Positions 1 to 7,892 of a DNA stretch of 8,053 nucleotides are shown piece after piece (positions within the stretch are counted from its first letter, which is position 1; each line of letters starts with the position of its first letter). The notes beneath the pieces are model-generated. The model made no database searches. It saw only the letters and a program-made list of their open reading frames with translations, and was not told where the DNA came from. Origin of the DNA: CAZFAT01 sp964517075 (GTDB lineage Bacteria; Acidobacteriota; Vicinamibacteria; Vicinamibacterales; SCN-69-37); assembly GCA_964517075.1 (NCBI GenBank), contig CAZFAT010000234.1, positions 1-8,053 of the forward strand, written 5' to 3'. The position numbers and the translations under genes are program-made.

Positions 1-1
1 G

Positions 2-1882
2 TTCGACGCGCGGATGAAGTTCGTCGTGCCGTTGAGCTGGCCGCCGGCCGCCGAGAATCCCCAGGGCCGCTACGGCGTCGGCATCCAGTTGTTCGGCCGC
101 CTCAAACCGGGCGTCACAGCCGGTCAGGCGGACGCCGAGGCCAAGACCTTGGAGAGGCGCTACGTCGACGCGGGAGCGCCACAGTTGAAGGCCTTCGCGG
201 AGCGCTCCGGCATGACGATGAACGTCGGCGGGGTGCAGGAACAGCGCGTGCAGCCGGTGCGGACGACGCTGCTGATGCTGCAGGGCGGCGTCGCGTTCGT
301 CCTGCTGATTGGCTGTGTCAACGTCGCGAATCTCCTGCTCGTGCGTTCGAACGCCCGCCAGTCGGAGCTGGCCATTCGTTCCGCGCTCGGCGCTCGGCGC
401 GCGACGATCGCCCGGCAGTTCCTCCTGGAAAGCCTGCTGCTGACGTCGCTCGGTGCGCTGTTGGGACTGGGCGTGGCCTGGGGCGCGCTCCGGGTGACGA
501 ATTACTACCTGGCGCGGACGCTGCCGCAGTCGCTGCCGGCAGCGCTCGACTGGCGCGTCCTCGGATTCTCCGTCGCGCTGACCCTCGTGATCGGTCTGCT
601 CATCGGCCTGATTCCGGTGATCCACATCCTGCGCACGAATCTCGCGGCGGTGATCCAGTCGAGCTCGCGCGGGGCGTCGTCGAGCCGCGGCGTGCGCGCG
701 CTGAGCAGCGGTCTCGTCGTGGCCCAGGTCGCCGTCGCGTTGATGCTGCTCACGGGCGCCGGCCTGCTCATCCACAGCTTCGCCGAGGCGATCCGCGTGG
801 ATACCGGACTCGAAGCCAGGAACGTCGTGACGGCGCGCGTCGCCTTGACGCGTGCACATCGCGCCAGCGACGAGGCCGCGATCAGCATTCGCGAGCGGTT
901 GTCCCAGGCAATGCGAGAGATTCCAGGCGTGACGTCCGTGGCGCTCGGCTTTGCCACACCCTTCCAGGGAGGCCTGCCCATCAACGCGTTCACCCTGGAA
1001 AACGACACGCTGCCGCCGGGTTCGCCACAGCCGGGTGCGTTCCGGGTGATCGTGACGCCGGGCTACCTCGAGACGTTGGGTCTGAAGCTGGTCGAGGGTC
1101 GGTTCTATGAGGACGCGGATCTGGCGCCCGACCGGCGCCTGTTCGTGGTCGATCAGAGCTTCGCGCGGAAGTTCTTTCCGAACGGGTCCGCCATTGGCGG
1201 CAGGTTCGCCTTCGGCCCCCGGCCGACGAATCCCGCGGACTGGCCGGTGATCGTCGGCGTCGTGAAGGACGTGCCGCACAACGGCGTGGAGGAGAAGAGC
1301 GGCAACCCGTTCATCTACCAACTCTTCCAGGGAGGACGACCGGGCGGTTTCACGATGTTCCTGCGGACCGCACGGCCGTCGGCTGACGTCGTGTCGGAAC
1401 TGCGCGCCAAGGTCCGCGCGATCGATCCGTCGATTCCACTGTTCGAGGCCGGCGGCCTGGAAGACGCGGTGGGTTCGTCCTTCGACAGCCGTCGCGCCGT
1501 GATGCTGCTGCTCGCCGCGTTTGCGGGTCTGGCGCTTTTCCTGTCGGCCCTTGGCATCTATGGTGTGCTGGCGTACGACGTATCCCAGCGGACGCGCGAG
1601 ATCGGCGTGCGCAGCGCTATCGGCGCGTCGCGCGGGCAGATCGCCGGCCTGATCCTGCGACAGAGCGTGTGGACCGTGGGCATCGGCGTCGTGCTGGGTC
1701 TGCTGGGCGCCGCACTTCTCAGCCGCTCCATGACGACGTTGCTCTTCAACGTCCAGCCGACGGATCCCGCGGTGTATGCCGCGGTGTCGTTCGTCCTGAT
1801 CGCCGTGGCCCTCCTCGCCAGCTATCTCCCGGCCCGCCGCGCCTCCCGCATCAATCCGCTCGTTGCGTTGCGGGATGAGTGA
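2..1882 (+). CDS. ADOP-family (MacB/FtsX-like) permease, 5' end outside window
   Basis: This is an inner-membrane permease of the MacB/FtsX superfamily, probably of the acidobacterial 'duplicated orphan permease' type. The frame is open to the left edge, so the N-terminal membrane helix and most of the first periplasmic domain (roughly 180-200 residues of a usual ~800) are missing. Counting from the Met at 14, hydrophobic helices lie near residues 84-108, 137-160, 185-207 and 230-253. A second periplasmic MacB-like domain follows (about 255-490), then helices near 497-517, 551-571 and 585-606. Each FtsX half carries the cytoplasmic motif: ELAIRSALGARR after the first helix, and TREIGVRSAIGASRGQ near residue 530. 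It ends with the typical PARRASRINPLVALRDE. This two-copy FtsX layout is what defines the family. No ATP-binding domain or ATPase gene is present. The substrate is unknown. Family assignment is strong; function is inferred only. Confidence 0.9.
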   Translation, partial: FDARMKFVVPLSWPPAAENPQGRYGVGIQLFGRLKPGVTAGQADAEAKTLERRYVDAGAPQLKAFAERSGMTMNVGGVQEQRVQPVRTTLLMLQGGVAFVLLIGCVNVANLLLVRSNARQSELAIRSALGARRATIARQFLLESLLLTSLGALLGLGVAWGALRVTNYYLARTLPQSLPAALDWRVLGFSVALTLVIGLLIGLIPVIHILRTNLAAVIQSSSRGASSSRGVRALSSGLVVAQVAVALMLLTGAGLLIHSFAEAIRVDTGLEARNVVTARVALTRAHRASDEAAISIRERLSQAMREIPGVTSVALGFATPFQGGLPINAFTLENDTLPPGSPQPGAFRVIVTPGYLETLGLKLVEGRFYEDADLAPDRRLFVVDQSFARKFFPNGSAIGGRFAFGPRPTNPADWPVIVGVVKDVPHNGVEEKSGNPFIYQLFQGGRPGGFTMFLRTARPSADVVSELRAKVRAIDPSIPLFEAGGLEDAVGSSFDSRRAVMLLLAAFAGLALFLSALGIYGVLAYDVSQRTREIGVRSAIGASRGQIAGLILRQSVWTVGIGVVLGLLGAALLSRSMTTLLFNVQPTDPAVYAAVSFVLIAVALLASYLPARRASRINPLVALRDE

Positions 1883-1885
1883 GCG

Positions 1886-1901
1886 GCGCCTGACCGGGCG
1901 C
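1886..1901. terminator. possible short hairpin between convergent genes
   Basis: The inverted repeat GCGCC (1886-1890) / GGCGC (1897-1901) has a 6-base loop and lies in the 35-bp gap between two convergent stop codons. The stem is only 5 bp and no T-tract follows on either strand, so a terminator role rests mainly on its position. Confidence 0.15.
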
Positions 1902-1917
1902 GATGCCTGCGAGGCGA

Positions 1918-2751
1918 TCAGACCCTGATGTCCGCGCGCATGAAGTTCTCGGCGGCAATCGGCGAGCCTGCCAGGCGGCGCAGCATCGCCAGCTGGCCCG
2001 CGTGGGTCATCGCGTCAGCGAGCGGACCTTGGAGCAGCTGCTCCATGGACGTGTCCTCCGACAGCTCAGCATCCGAGGCAAAGTCGGCGGACAGCGCCTC
2101 GAGCCTTTCGCGGAATCGCCGGGCTTCCGCCTCGAGGGCCGGCAGCGGATCGACCGGCTCGCGCCGGCCGATGAACGCCGCGCGCGCCGCGCCAAGCACA
2201 CCGGTCATGTGACGCACGATCTCGGCCGGCGTTCTCATGCCAGGCGCCACGAGGAAGTCGCCGAACCCCGCCGGCGCCTCCTGCAGCGCCTTGTTCGTCC
2301 GATACGCGAGGGCCGCCAGGAAATGCCGGAGCAGGGGCCGGCGATCGTCCTTCTCATCGAGCGTGACGATGGCGCGCGAGAGCCGCCAGCCGTCGTCCGG
2401 GTCTTTCGCGAGCACGTAGAGATACTTGCCGCGCTCGACGCTTTCGTCGCCGCCGGCGCGCGGCCTGATCGTGAACGAGAACGTCCCGCGATCGACGGCC
2501 ACCTCACCCATGACACGCACTTCGCTGCTGCCATAGGTGATGCGCCGATCGAAGTGCTCCAGAAGGCCGGGCAGAGTCTCGCGGAGGAACGCCGCGCAGG
2601 CGTCACGCCCGTCGCTGACCGGGAACGTCGGCACCATCAGCACGGCATCGGGCGCCAGCCGGGCGACGATGGGCTCCGGATCACCGCGGTTCTCGGCCTC
2701 TTCGAGGGCAAGACGCAGGGCGTTGACGGCCTGGAGGTCGGCAGTGGTCAT
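1918..2751 (-). CDS. SnoaL-like / DinB-like two-domain protein
   Basis: This 277-residue cytoplasmic protein has no signal peptide. Residues about 7-131 look like a SnoaL/NTF2-like (DUF4440-type) cone fold: an opening helix, the segment LAPDAVLMVP, then strands ending in the WRLSRAIVTLD stretch. Residues about 140-277 look like a DinB-like four-helix bundle, with LLRHFLAALAYR, TPAEIVRHMTGVL and DAMTHAGQLAMLRRLAG. H143, H181 and H250 are candidate metal ligands; the usual DinB triad is three histidines. DinB-like proteins include thiol-dependent transferases and many of unknown role, and SnoaL-like domains bind small hydrophobic ligands, so the reaction cannot be named. The ATG at 2751 is chosen because the SnoaL helix starts right after it; no clear Shine-Dalgarno precedes it. 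The C terminus stops right after the conserved-looking AENF..ADI stretch, which may be slightly short for the family. It is convergent with the upstream permease and divergent from the SprT-like gene. Confidence 0.8.
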   Translation of the reverse strand: MTTADLQAVNALRLALEEAENRGDPEPIVARLAPDAVLMVPTFPVSDGRDACAAFLRETLPGLLEHFDRRITYGSSEVRVMGEVAVDRGTFSFTIRPRAGGDESVERGKYLYVLAKDPDDGWRLSRAIVTLDEKDDRRPLLRHFLAALAYRTNKALQEAPAGFGDFLVAPGMRTPAEIVRHMTGVLGAARAAFIGRREPVDPLPALEAEARRFRERLEALSADFASDAELSEDTSMEQLLQGPLADAMTHAGQLAMLRRLAGSPIAAENFMRADIRV

Positions 2752-2907
2752 GGGAAGATTGTCGTCGACTACGCTGAATCTTGTCCTGATTGCGCCGATT
2801 CTGTATCTCGTTTTGCGCGTGCCTGGCTCGAGAAGCCATGTTCACAGTCGCCTCTTTCCCTCCGAAAGCGAAACAGAACGGTTCGGGTTTTGCACGCGAG
2901 TGGCGGA
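2752..2907. promoter_or_regulatory. divergent intergenic region with a candidate + promoter
   Basis: This 156-bp gap separates the start codons of the SnoaL/DinB gene (-) and the SprT-like gene (+), so it should hold promoters for both. It is more AT-rich than its flanks. On + a sigma70-like pair fits: TTGTCC at 2781-2786 and TATCTC at 2804-2809 with a 17-base spacer, which would give a leader of about 90 nt. Two small inverted repeats lie downstream: TGGCT/AGCCA (2824-2838) and CTTTC/GAAAG (2854-2868). I found no convincing promoter for the - gene. These are pattern matches only. Confidence 0.3.
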
Positions 2908-3750
2908 ATGCGCACGATCCTCGTCGTCGTCATCGTGGCGGCGCTGTCGTGGGGCGCCTGGTCGACGTTCGCCGTGGAAGATGCCCCGGCGCAGCCACCG
3001 GCATCACCGGTTGAGGCGCTCCAGCAGGAGATCCTGCATGCCGTGATCGATCAGCCGGGCGACCCCTCGTTGGGCGCGATTTACCAGGCGCTGAATGCCA
3101 GACATTTCGCCGCCGCGCTTCCGGCCATCCCCGTGCGCTGGGAGCCGCGACTGAGCGAAGCCGCCTCACTCGCCAGCCAGCCGTTCACACTCGAAGGGAT
3201 GTTCGGGCGCGCAGGCAGGAAGATGGCGATCCTCCTGCATCCCGAGTTGAGGGCCGATCGCGCGGCGCTCGATCGCACGCTCTCGCACGAGATGGTGCAT
3301 GCGTATCTCTACGTAATTGGTGACATGGGCACGGAACACGGGGCGGCCTTTCAGGCCGTCCTGAAGCGGCTGTCTGACGAGGGGGCGTTCGAGGGCGCCG
3401 TGGCGACGGACGAGGAGCGTCGCCTGCTGCGCGCCTGGCTCGACGCGGAATCCGCCAGGCTCGTCCTGGATCGGGAAGCGATGGCGCGCCGCGGCCGCGA
3501 ACTGGATCAGGAGCGCGCTGAACTGGAGCGGGCCCTCGGCGCCGCGACGTCGCTGGACCAGGCCGGCGCCGATGCCCTCAACGCGCGCCGGGCGTCGTAC
3601 AACAACAACGCGATGGTCGCGAACGACGAGGTCGGGCGACATCAGAACGCGCTGGCGTTTCTGAATCGCGAGATCGAACGCTACAACCTGATGCTGAAGT
3701 ATCCCGACGGGCTGGACGAAGCGGCGATGTTCACGCCAGCGCAGCAGTAG
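2908..3750 (+). CDS. Exported SprT-like zinc metalloprotease with helical C-terminal tail
   Basis: This 280-residue protein is a probable zinc metalloprotease acting outside the cytoplasm. Residues 3-20 are a hydrophobic stretch after a single Arg, consistent with a signal peptide or membrane anchor; a signal-peptidase site after A22 (T-F-A) is plausible. The core has the zinc motif HEMVH at 127-131, with E128 as the likely catalytic residue, and EHGAAF at 143-148, where H144 would be the third ligand. The order HExxH, about 12 residues, then HGxxF is the signature of SprT/SprT-like proteins. Residues about 165-265 are charged, Glu/Arg/Leu-rich and probably coiled coil, ending in REIERYNLMLKYPDG. 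The same frame is open back to 1903, but that part is antisense to another gene; Met 2908 is preferred because it puts the hydrophobic signal at the N terminus. The Shine-Dalgarno is weak (GAG, 7 bases upstream). Most characterised SprT relatives are cytoplasmic or nuclear, so export is unusual. The substrate is unknown. Confidence 0.8.
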   Translation: MRTILVVVIVAALSWGAWSTFAVEDAPAQPPASPVEALQQEILHAVIDQPGDPSLGAIYQALNARHFAAALPAIPVRWEPRLSEAASLASQPFTLEGMFGRAGRKMAILLHPELRADRAALDRTLSHEMVHAYLYVIGDMGTEHGAAFQAVLKRLSDEGAFEGAVATDEERRLLRAWLDAESARLVLDREAMARRGRELDQERAELERALGAATSLDQAGADALNARRASYNNNAMVANDEVGRHQNALAFLNREIERYNLMLKYPDGLDEAAMFTPAQQ

Positions 3751-3843
3751 CGCAGGGCCGTTGCACGCCCGGCTCGCAACAATCTTGGCGCCGAGCTTTG
3801 CCGCGATCACGGCGTAAGGACCAGCCCGGCTCCGACGGGTTTG

Positions 3844-3871
3844 TCCTGGCGTTCATTCGGGTCTGCCAGGA
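3844..3871. terminator. possible terminator hairpin between convergent genes
   Basis: A perfect 7-bp inverted repeat, TCCTGGC (3844-3850) and GCCAGGA (3865-3871), with a 14-base loop, lies in the 174-bp gap between the convergent stops of the SprT-like gene and the second permease. A weaker one, GTTGC/GCAAC (3760-3780), lies just after the protease stop. Neither is followed by a T-tract, so intrinsic termination is uncertain. I see no gene in the gap. Confidence 0.25.
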
Positions 3872-3924
3872 ACGGGAGTCACCTTCGTTGGCCCGCGGCC
3901 CTCGACAGTCCGCTTCAGACGCTG

Positions 3925-6420
3925 CTATTCCGATCGCATGGCCACCATCGGCTGGATCGACGCGGCGCGGCGTGCGGGGGCGAGGCTGGCGGCGACCGCG
4001 ACCAGTATGGCAATCGCGGCGCCGGCGACGTAGGCCAGCGGTTCCATGTGGCTGACCACGATCCCACCTTCGAGACGAACCAGAGCGGCCGCAGCGAGGA
4101 GGCCGACGGCCACGCCGGGGGCCACGAGCCTGACAACGTCGAACACGATCATGCCGATCACGCGTGCACGCGAGGCCCCCAACGCGACGCGCACGGCGAT
4201 TTCGCGAGTGCGGGTCGAGACCATCAGTCCAACGACGCCGTAGATGCCCAGTGCCGCCAGCATCAGGATGACGCCGCCCGCAATGCCGCCAAACGCCGAC
4301 TGGTTCAGGAAGTCGGACATGCTGTTGTCCCGGAGCCACACCCCGGTGACGATGCTGGCGGCCTCGAAATCAGGAACGACTTCGCGGATGGCGTTCTCCA
4401 GGGCCGCCGTCAACTGGTGCGGTGGTTGCCCGGCCGCACTCCGCACGACGAGCATCACCGTCGGCGCTCCGCCACGGTCGTCCTCGATCGGCACGGAATC
4501 GCCACGGACATCCGGGTGCTGCGCCAGCGGCACCAGTAGTTGGGCCCGCTCGGTGCTCATCTGTGACGTCGGAAAATCAGCAGTGACACCCACGATGGTG
4601 AGCGTGTGCTGCGTCCGGCCTTCGTCATCTGGGGTTCCGAAGGTCAACCGTTGACCGATGGCGTCGGCGCCTTCGGCATCCTCGAGAAGTTCGTCGGCCA
4701 GCGTTCTCGAGACAATGGTCACCATCTCGGCGCCTGCGCCATCATCGACCGTGAACGCGCGCCCGCGCAGGAGCGGGATGCCCATGGTGTGCAGGTATCC
4801 GTGGCCGACGCGTGTCACGTGGGCGGAGGCGAACGTCGGGGCCACGTTCGCGTCGGGCCTCAGCGAGACCCTCTTGATGCGGTACCGGAAATCCAGCGGC
4901 AGACCGTCTGCGACGGTGACCGAGGCGATACCATTCACCTGTGTGAGAGTGTCGCGGACTTTTCGGATGCGGAAGCTGCCACTGTCGTCCGCGACAGTAT
5001 CGAGCCTCAGAGGTGCCGCGTACAAAAGGTCGGATTGGAATCCGAGGTCGGCGGTTGCCGTGGCTCGCACCCGCTCGAGCGACAGGCCGCTCAGGATCAG
5101 CAAGGGCACCGCGATCGCAACCTGCAACGCCGCCGTCACGCGATGAAAGCGGCCGACCCTGACGCCACCGGTGCCAGTGTCGTCTTTCAGGACGGCCATG
5201 ATGGCCGGGCGACTGAAACGGGAGGCGGGCAGCCATCCAAACACGAGGCTCGTCGCCAGACAGAGGCCCACGCAGATCGCGAGCATGGAGACGTCGAGGC
5301 GCAGCGCCTCCCGCAGGGCCGCCGGAATCGGCTCGCCCAGCCACCAGGACGTCAGCGGCGGAATGTTGAAGATCACAAGCGACGCGAGCGCGCCTCCGAG
5401 AGCCGCCAGTACGACCGCCTCCGCCAGAAGATGCTGCATCAGCCGTCTCCGGCTCGCGCCAATGGCCTGGCGGATGGACAGTTCGCGCTCGCGCATCGCA
5501 CTGCGAACCTGCACCATCCCGGAGATATTCAGGCAGACCACCAGAAGGGGCATCACCGTCAGGGTCTGCCACACGGCCGCGATGATCGTCAGGTCGGAGC
5601 TCTCAAGACTGCCCATGGCGTGGTACGCCGCGACGACGCCGGTCTTGGACTCGTTGGTGGCCGGATACTCTGCGGCCAACCGCGATGTGACTGCCGCAAC
5701 CGCGGCGCCGGCCTGCCCGATGTGGACGCCGGGCGACAGACGGCCGTGGATGCGCACCCATTCCTTGCTCCGGTCGAACCGAACGCCCGTATCAGCGAGC
5801 ACACGTGGATGCCGTTCGATCGGCACGAAGAGCTCGACGTCCTGAAAACCGAGATGCCCCGCGAATGGATCCGGTGCCATGCCCACCACGACGTGTGGAA
5901 CGCCATCCAGCGTGAGCGCCTTCCCGACGATGTCCGGATCGGAGCCCAGGTGGCTCTGCCAGAAGCTGTGTCCCAGAATCAGCACAGGGTCAGTCGTGCC
6001 AGGGAATCCCGCTCCCCGCGTCAGCGTCACGCCGATCGTCCTGAAGTAGTTCGAAGACACGAACATCGTCTGCGACGTCTTCACTTCTCCTGAGGTCGGA
6101 AGGGTGACTTGGCTTTCGCCCGTGGCCCACCCGGTCATCGACATGCCGGTATCGGCAGCGCGCAAGTCGATGAAGTCCGGATAGGACCAGTCGTCCGTCG
6201 CCCTGCGCCGACCAAGGGGTGTCGTGAGGAGCTCGACCAGGCCTTCCGTGTTCACGCCCGGAGGGGGCGTCGTAAAGACTCGCACACCGTACGGAATGGC
6301 AATGACAGGCGCCATGCCGATTCCCAGCGACGCGACACACACGAAGGTGAACGCTCGAGCCTTCGCCAGCGAACGGCTGGCATGAATCAGATCACGCCAG
6401 ATGCTCATGAACGTATCCAT
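3925..6420 (-). CDS. ADOP-family (MacB/FtsX-like) permease, complete
   Basis: This complete 831-residue inner-membrane permease has the ADOP layout. An N-terminal helix (about 23-43) is followed by a first periplasmic MacB-like domain (about 55-275) and four helices near 280-303, 332-352, 378-397 and 427-446. A second periplasmic domain (about 455-700) follows, then three helices near 711-735, 757-780 and 797-817. Cytoplasmic FtsX motifs are present in both halves: ERELSIRQAIGASRRR (about 311-326) and TREIAVRVALGASRAR (about 738-753). It ends APARRAASIQPMVAMRSE. The ATG at 6420 has a GAGG Shine-Dalgarno 7 bases upstream and is better supported than the internal Met at residue 5. The first helix reads LGIGMAPVIAIPYG rather than the common LGIGANTAIFS, suggesting a divergent subgroup. 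No ATPase or PadR-type regulator is adjacent. It is separated from the next gene upstream on its strand by 216 bp, so it probably has its own promoter. The substrate is unknown. Confidence 0.93.
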   Translation of the reverse strand: MDTFMSIWRDLIHASRSLAKARAFTFVCVASLGIGMAPVIAIPYGVRVFTTPPPGVNTEGLVELLTTPLGRRRATDDWSYPDFIDLRAADTGMSMTGWATGESQVTLPTSGEVKTSQTMFVSSNYFRTIGVTLTRGAGFPGTTDPVLILGHSFWQSHLGSDPDIVGKALTLDGVPHVVVGMAPDPFAGHLGFQDVELFVPIERHPRVLADTGVRFDRSKEWVRIHGRLSPGVHIGQAGAAVAAVTSRLAAEYPATNESKTGVVAAYHAMGSLESSDLTIIAAVWQTLTVMPLLVVCLNISGMVQVRSAMRERELSIRQAIGASRRRLMQHLLAEAVVLAALGGALASLVIFNIPPLTSWWLGEPIPAALREALRLDVSMLAICVGLCLATSLVFGWLPASRFSRPAIMAVLKDDTGTGGVRVGRFHRVTAALQVAIAVPLLILSGLSLERVRATATADLGFQSDLLYAAPLRLDTVADDSGSFRIRKVRDTLTQVNGIASVTVADGLPLDFRYRIKRVSLRPDANVAPTFASAHVTRVGHGYLHTMGIPLLRGRAFTVDDGAGAEMVTIVSRTLADELLEDAEGADAIGQRLTFGTPDDEGRTQHTLTIVGVTADFPTSQMSTERAQLLVPLAQHPDVRGDSVPIEDDRGGAPTVMLVVRSAAGQPPHQLTAALENAIREVVPDFEAASIVTGVWLRDNSMSDFLNQSAFGGIAGGVILMLAALGIYGVVGLMVSTRTREIAVRVALGASRARVIGMIVFDVVRLVAPGVAVGLLAAAALVRLEGGIVVSHMEPLAYVAGAAIAILVAVAASLAPARRAASIQPMVAMRSE

Positions 6421-6427
6421 CGAGTGT

Positions 6428-6431
6428 CCTC
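6428..6431 (-). promoter_or_regulatory. Shine-Dalgarno of the complete ADOP permease
   Basis: On the - strand GAGG stands 7 bases before the ATG at 6420. It is the clearest ribosome-binding site in the window and fixes this start. Confidence 0.6.
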
Positions 6432-6444
6432 GTCGCCTGTGCGA

Positions 6445-6458
6445 CCGGCGGCTGCCGG
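6445..6458. repeat. small inverted repeat in the permease leader
   Basis: CCGGC (6445-6449) and GCCGG (6454-6458) form a 5-bp GC stem with a 4-base loop, about 25 bases before the permease start on the - strand. It could fold in the leader RNA just ahead of the ribosome-binding site, but such short GC stems are common by chance in this base composition. Confidence 0.2.
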
Positions 6459-6503
6459 CTGGGTGCAGAAGGATCCCCTGGAGACGGCAGCTGAGTCTTC
6501 ACG

Positions 6504-6535
6504 ATCCGGTGAGCATTGCGTGAGATCCCGGTGAG
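6504..6535 (-). promoter_or_regulatory. pair of direct repeats upstream of the ADOP permease
   Basis: On the - strand CTCACCGG occurs twice, at 6535-6528 and 6513-6506, each followed by (G)ATC. The copies are 22 bp apart, two helical turns, so they face the same side of the DNA. They lie 86-115 bp before the permease start, a fitting place for an operator or activator site. No regulator gene or clear promoter can be tied to them. Confidence 0.3.
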
Positions 6536-6853
6536 TGAGGCCGAATCGCGGCTGGCGGGCGCCGAGGTCCACAGCCCCGCGACGAATAGAGCTTTTCAGC
6601 CCTGCGATCTCGGTCACGATGTAGCCTCCCACCCTCTCATGTCCGGAGCCGGCCTTTGACCTCGAGGTACGCCGCTTCGACGAGGCCGGCGAGCGCCTCG
6701 GAGTCAATCTCACGACCAGGTCGCAGCTTGACGTGGCGACCCCGCTTGCCGGTTCCCTCCAACAAGCGAGCCGGATCCTGGAGCAGCGCCCCAAGAAAGA
6801 AGCCGACGTTGACGTGATTCTTGAACGCGTTGACGTAGCCGAACGCCGCGTCG

Positions 6854-7150
<297 letters not shown>

Positions 7151-7214
7151 GTTCGCATCATGTCCATTGAGTCGAGGACTGCCAACAGGATCTCCGGCCG
7201 GCTCGAATCCAGTG

Positions 7215-7243
7215 TTGCTCACCGGAGCAGGCGGCGATAGAGT
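7215..7243 (+). promoter_or_regulatory. candidate promoter for the DUF1428 gene
   Basis: TTGCTC (7215-7220) and TAGAGT (7238-7243) are separated by 17 bases, a partial sigma70-like match, and would give a leader of about 28 nt. A small inverted repeat TGCTC/GAGCA (7216-7229) overlaps the -35 element. This region also holds the third copy of CTCACCGG (7218-7225), the 8-mer seen twice before the permease. No experimental signal can be read from the sequence. Confidence 0.3.
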
Positions 7244-7266
7244 CGGAACAGGGACAACTCAGAACC

Positions 7267-7271
7267 GGGGG
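7267..7271 (+). promoter_or_regulatory. Shine-Dalgarno-like G-run deciding a TTG start
   Basis: GGGGG ends 6 bases before the TTG at 7278. With the conserved protein start SYVDGF, it supports this TTG as the start codon. Confidence 0.45.
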
Positions 7272-7277
7272 TGTGCG

Positions 7278-7637
7278 TTGAGCTACGTTGATGGATTCGT
7301 GATTCCGGTCCCGAAGCGGAAGGTCGCGGCCTATCGAAAAATGGCCCAGCTGGGGAAGCGCGCCTGGATGAAACACGGAGCCCTTGCCTACTTCGAATGC
7401 GTCGCGGATGACCTCGCCTCCATGCCCGGAGCGAGCGACTTCAAGCGGATGGCGAAACTCAAAGCTGGCGAGACCATCTTCTTCTCCTTCATCGTGTACC
7501 GCAACAAGGCGCACCGGAAGGCGGTGAACAAGAAGGTCATGGCGTCCATGCCATCGATGCCGGAGAAGATGCCCTTCGATATGAAGCGCATGGCGTTTGG
7601 CGGCTTCAGGACGCTCGTCGAAGGCGGGCGGGGCTGA
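7278..7637 (+). CDS. DUF1428 (YbaA-like) family protein
   Basis: This 119-residue soluble protein belongs to the DUF1428/YbaA family, small alpha-beta proteins of the dimeric ferredoxin-like (ABM-like) fold with no settled function. Family hallmarks are SYVDGFVIPVPK at the start, then AYRKMA....W..HGALAYFECVADD (about 15-42), FKRMAKLKAGETIFFSFIVY (about 54-73), a basic helix (about 76-90), and PFDMKRMAFGGFRTLVEGG at the end. The length fits the usual ~117 residues. The frame is open upstream to 6915, but that part is antisense to the UvrA fragment and unlike the family; the conserved start falls exactly on TTG 7278, behind a G-run. It is transcribed away from the UvrA fragment. The 255-bp gap to the next + gene argues against a tight operon. 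Confidence 0.88.
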   Translation: MSYVDGFVIPVPKRKVAAYRKMAQLGKRAWMKHGALAYFECVADDLASMPGASDFKRMAKLKAGETIFFSFIVYRNKAHRKAVNKKVMASMPSMPEKMPFDMKRMAFGGFRTLVEGGRG

Positions 7638-7670
7638 GCGGAGTCAGCGCGCCGACCATCGAACCTCGAC

Positions 7671-7681
7671 GATCATTGATC
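7671..7681. repeat. palindrome in the spacer before the monooxygenase
   Basis: The perfect inverted repeat GATCA-T-TGATC extends to 13 bp (7670-7682) when the flanking C and G are counted. It lies 34 bases after the DUF1428 stop and could be a binding site. The rest of the 7638-7892 spacer shows only a weak GCCAC/GTGGC repeat (7695-7723) and two copies of ATGTCAAC, and no gene. Confidence 0.25.
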
Positions 7682-7892
7682 GCCTTGCATCCCCGCCACG
7701 GCGCCAACGCCATCGGCGGTGGCTCCTTGGGCGTTCCAGCACAAACTCATCTGAGCCGTGCGCAGAAATACCCAATGTCAACGCCGCCGCGATTCTGAGT
7801 ATTCCATCCGATGTCAACACCTCTGGCCTCGGGTAGCGTCAGGTCGACGTGGGAGGTTGGGGAGTCCCGAGCAAACGCTCTTTCCCTGAGAC

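Noticed and set aside
1918..1935. Possible frameshift at the DinB C terminus
   Set aside because: The protein ends soon after the AENF..ADI stretch and may be a few residues short, but no other frame continues with family-like sequence.
1903..2907. A long + frame continuous with the SprT-like gene, extending it by 335 codons
   Set aside because: It is antisense to the SnoaL/DinB gene, its translation is Arg/His/Gly-rich with no domain, and the signal segment at 2908 would be buried inside it.
4606..6093. A 495-codon + frame antisense to the complete permease
   Set aside because: The opposite strand encodes a clear full-length membrane protein. The antisense product is His/Arg/Gln-rich, as expected from codon bias in GC-rich DNA.
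7597..7836. A 79-codon + frame overlapping the DUF1428 end
   Set aside because: The composition is low-complexity Arg/Ser, there is no motif or good ribosome site, and it begins inside a clear gene.
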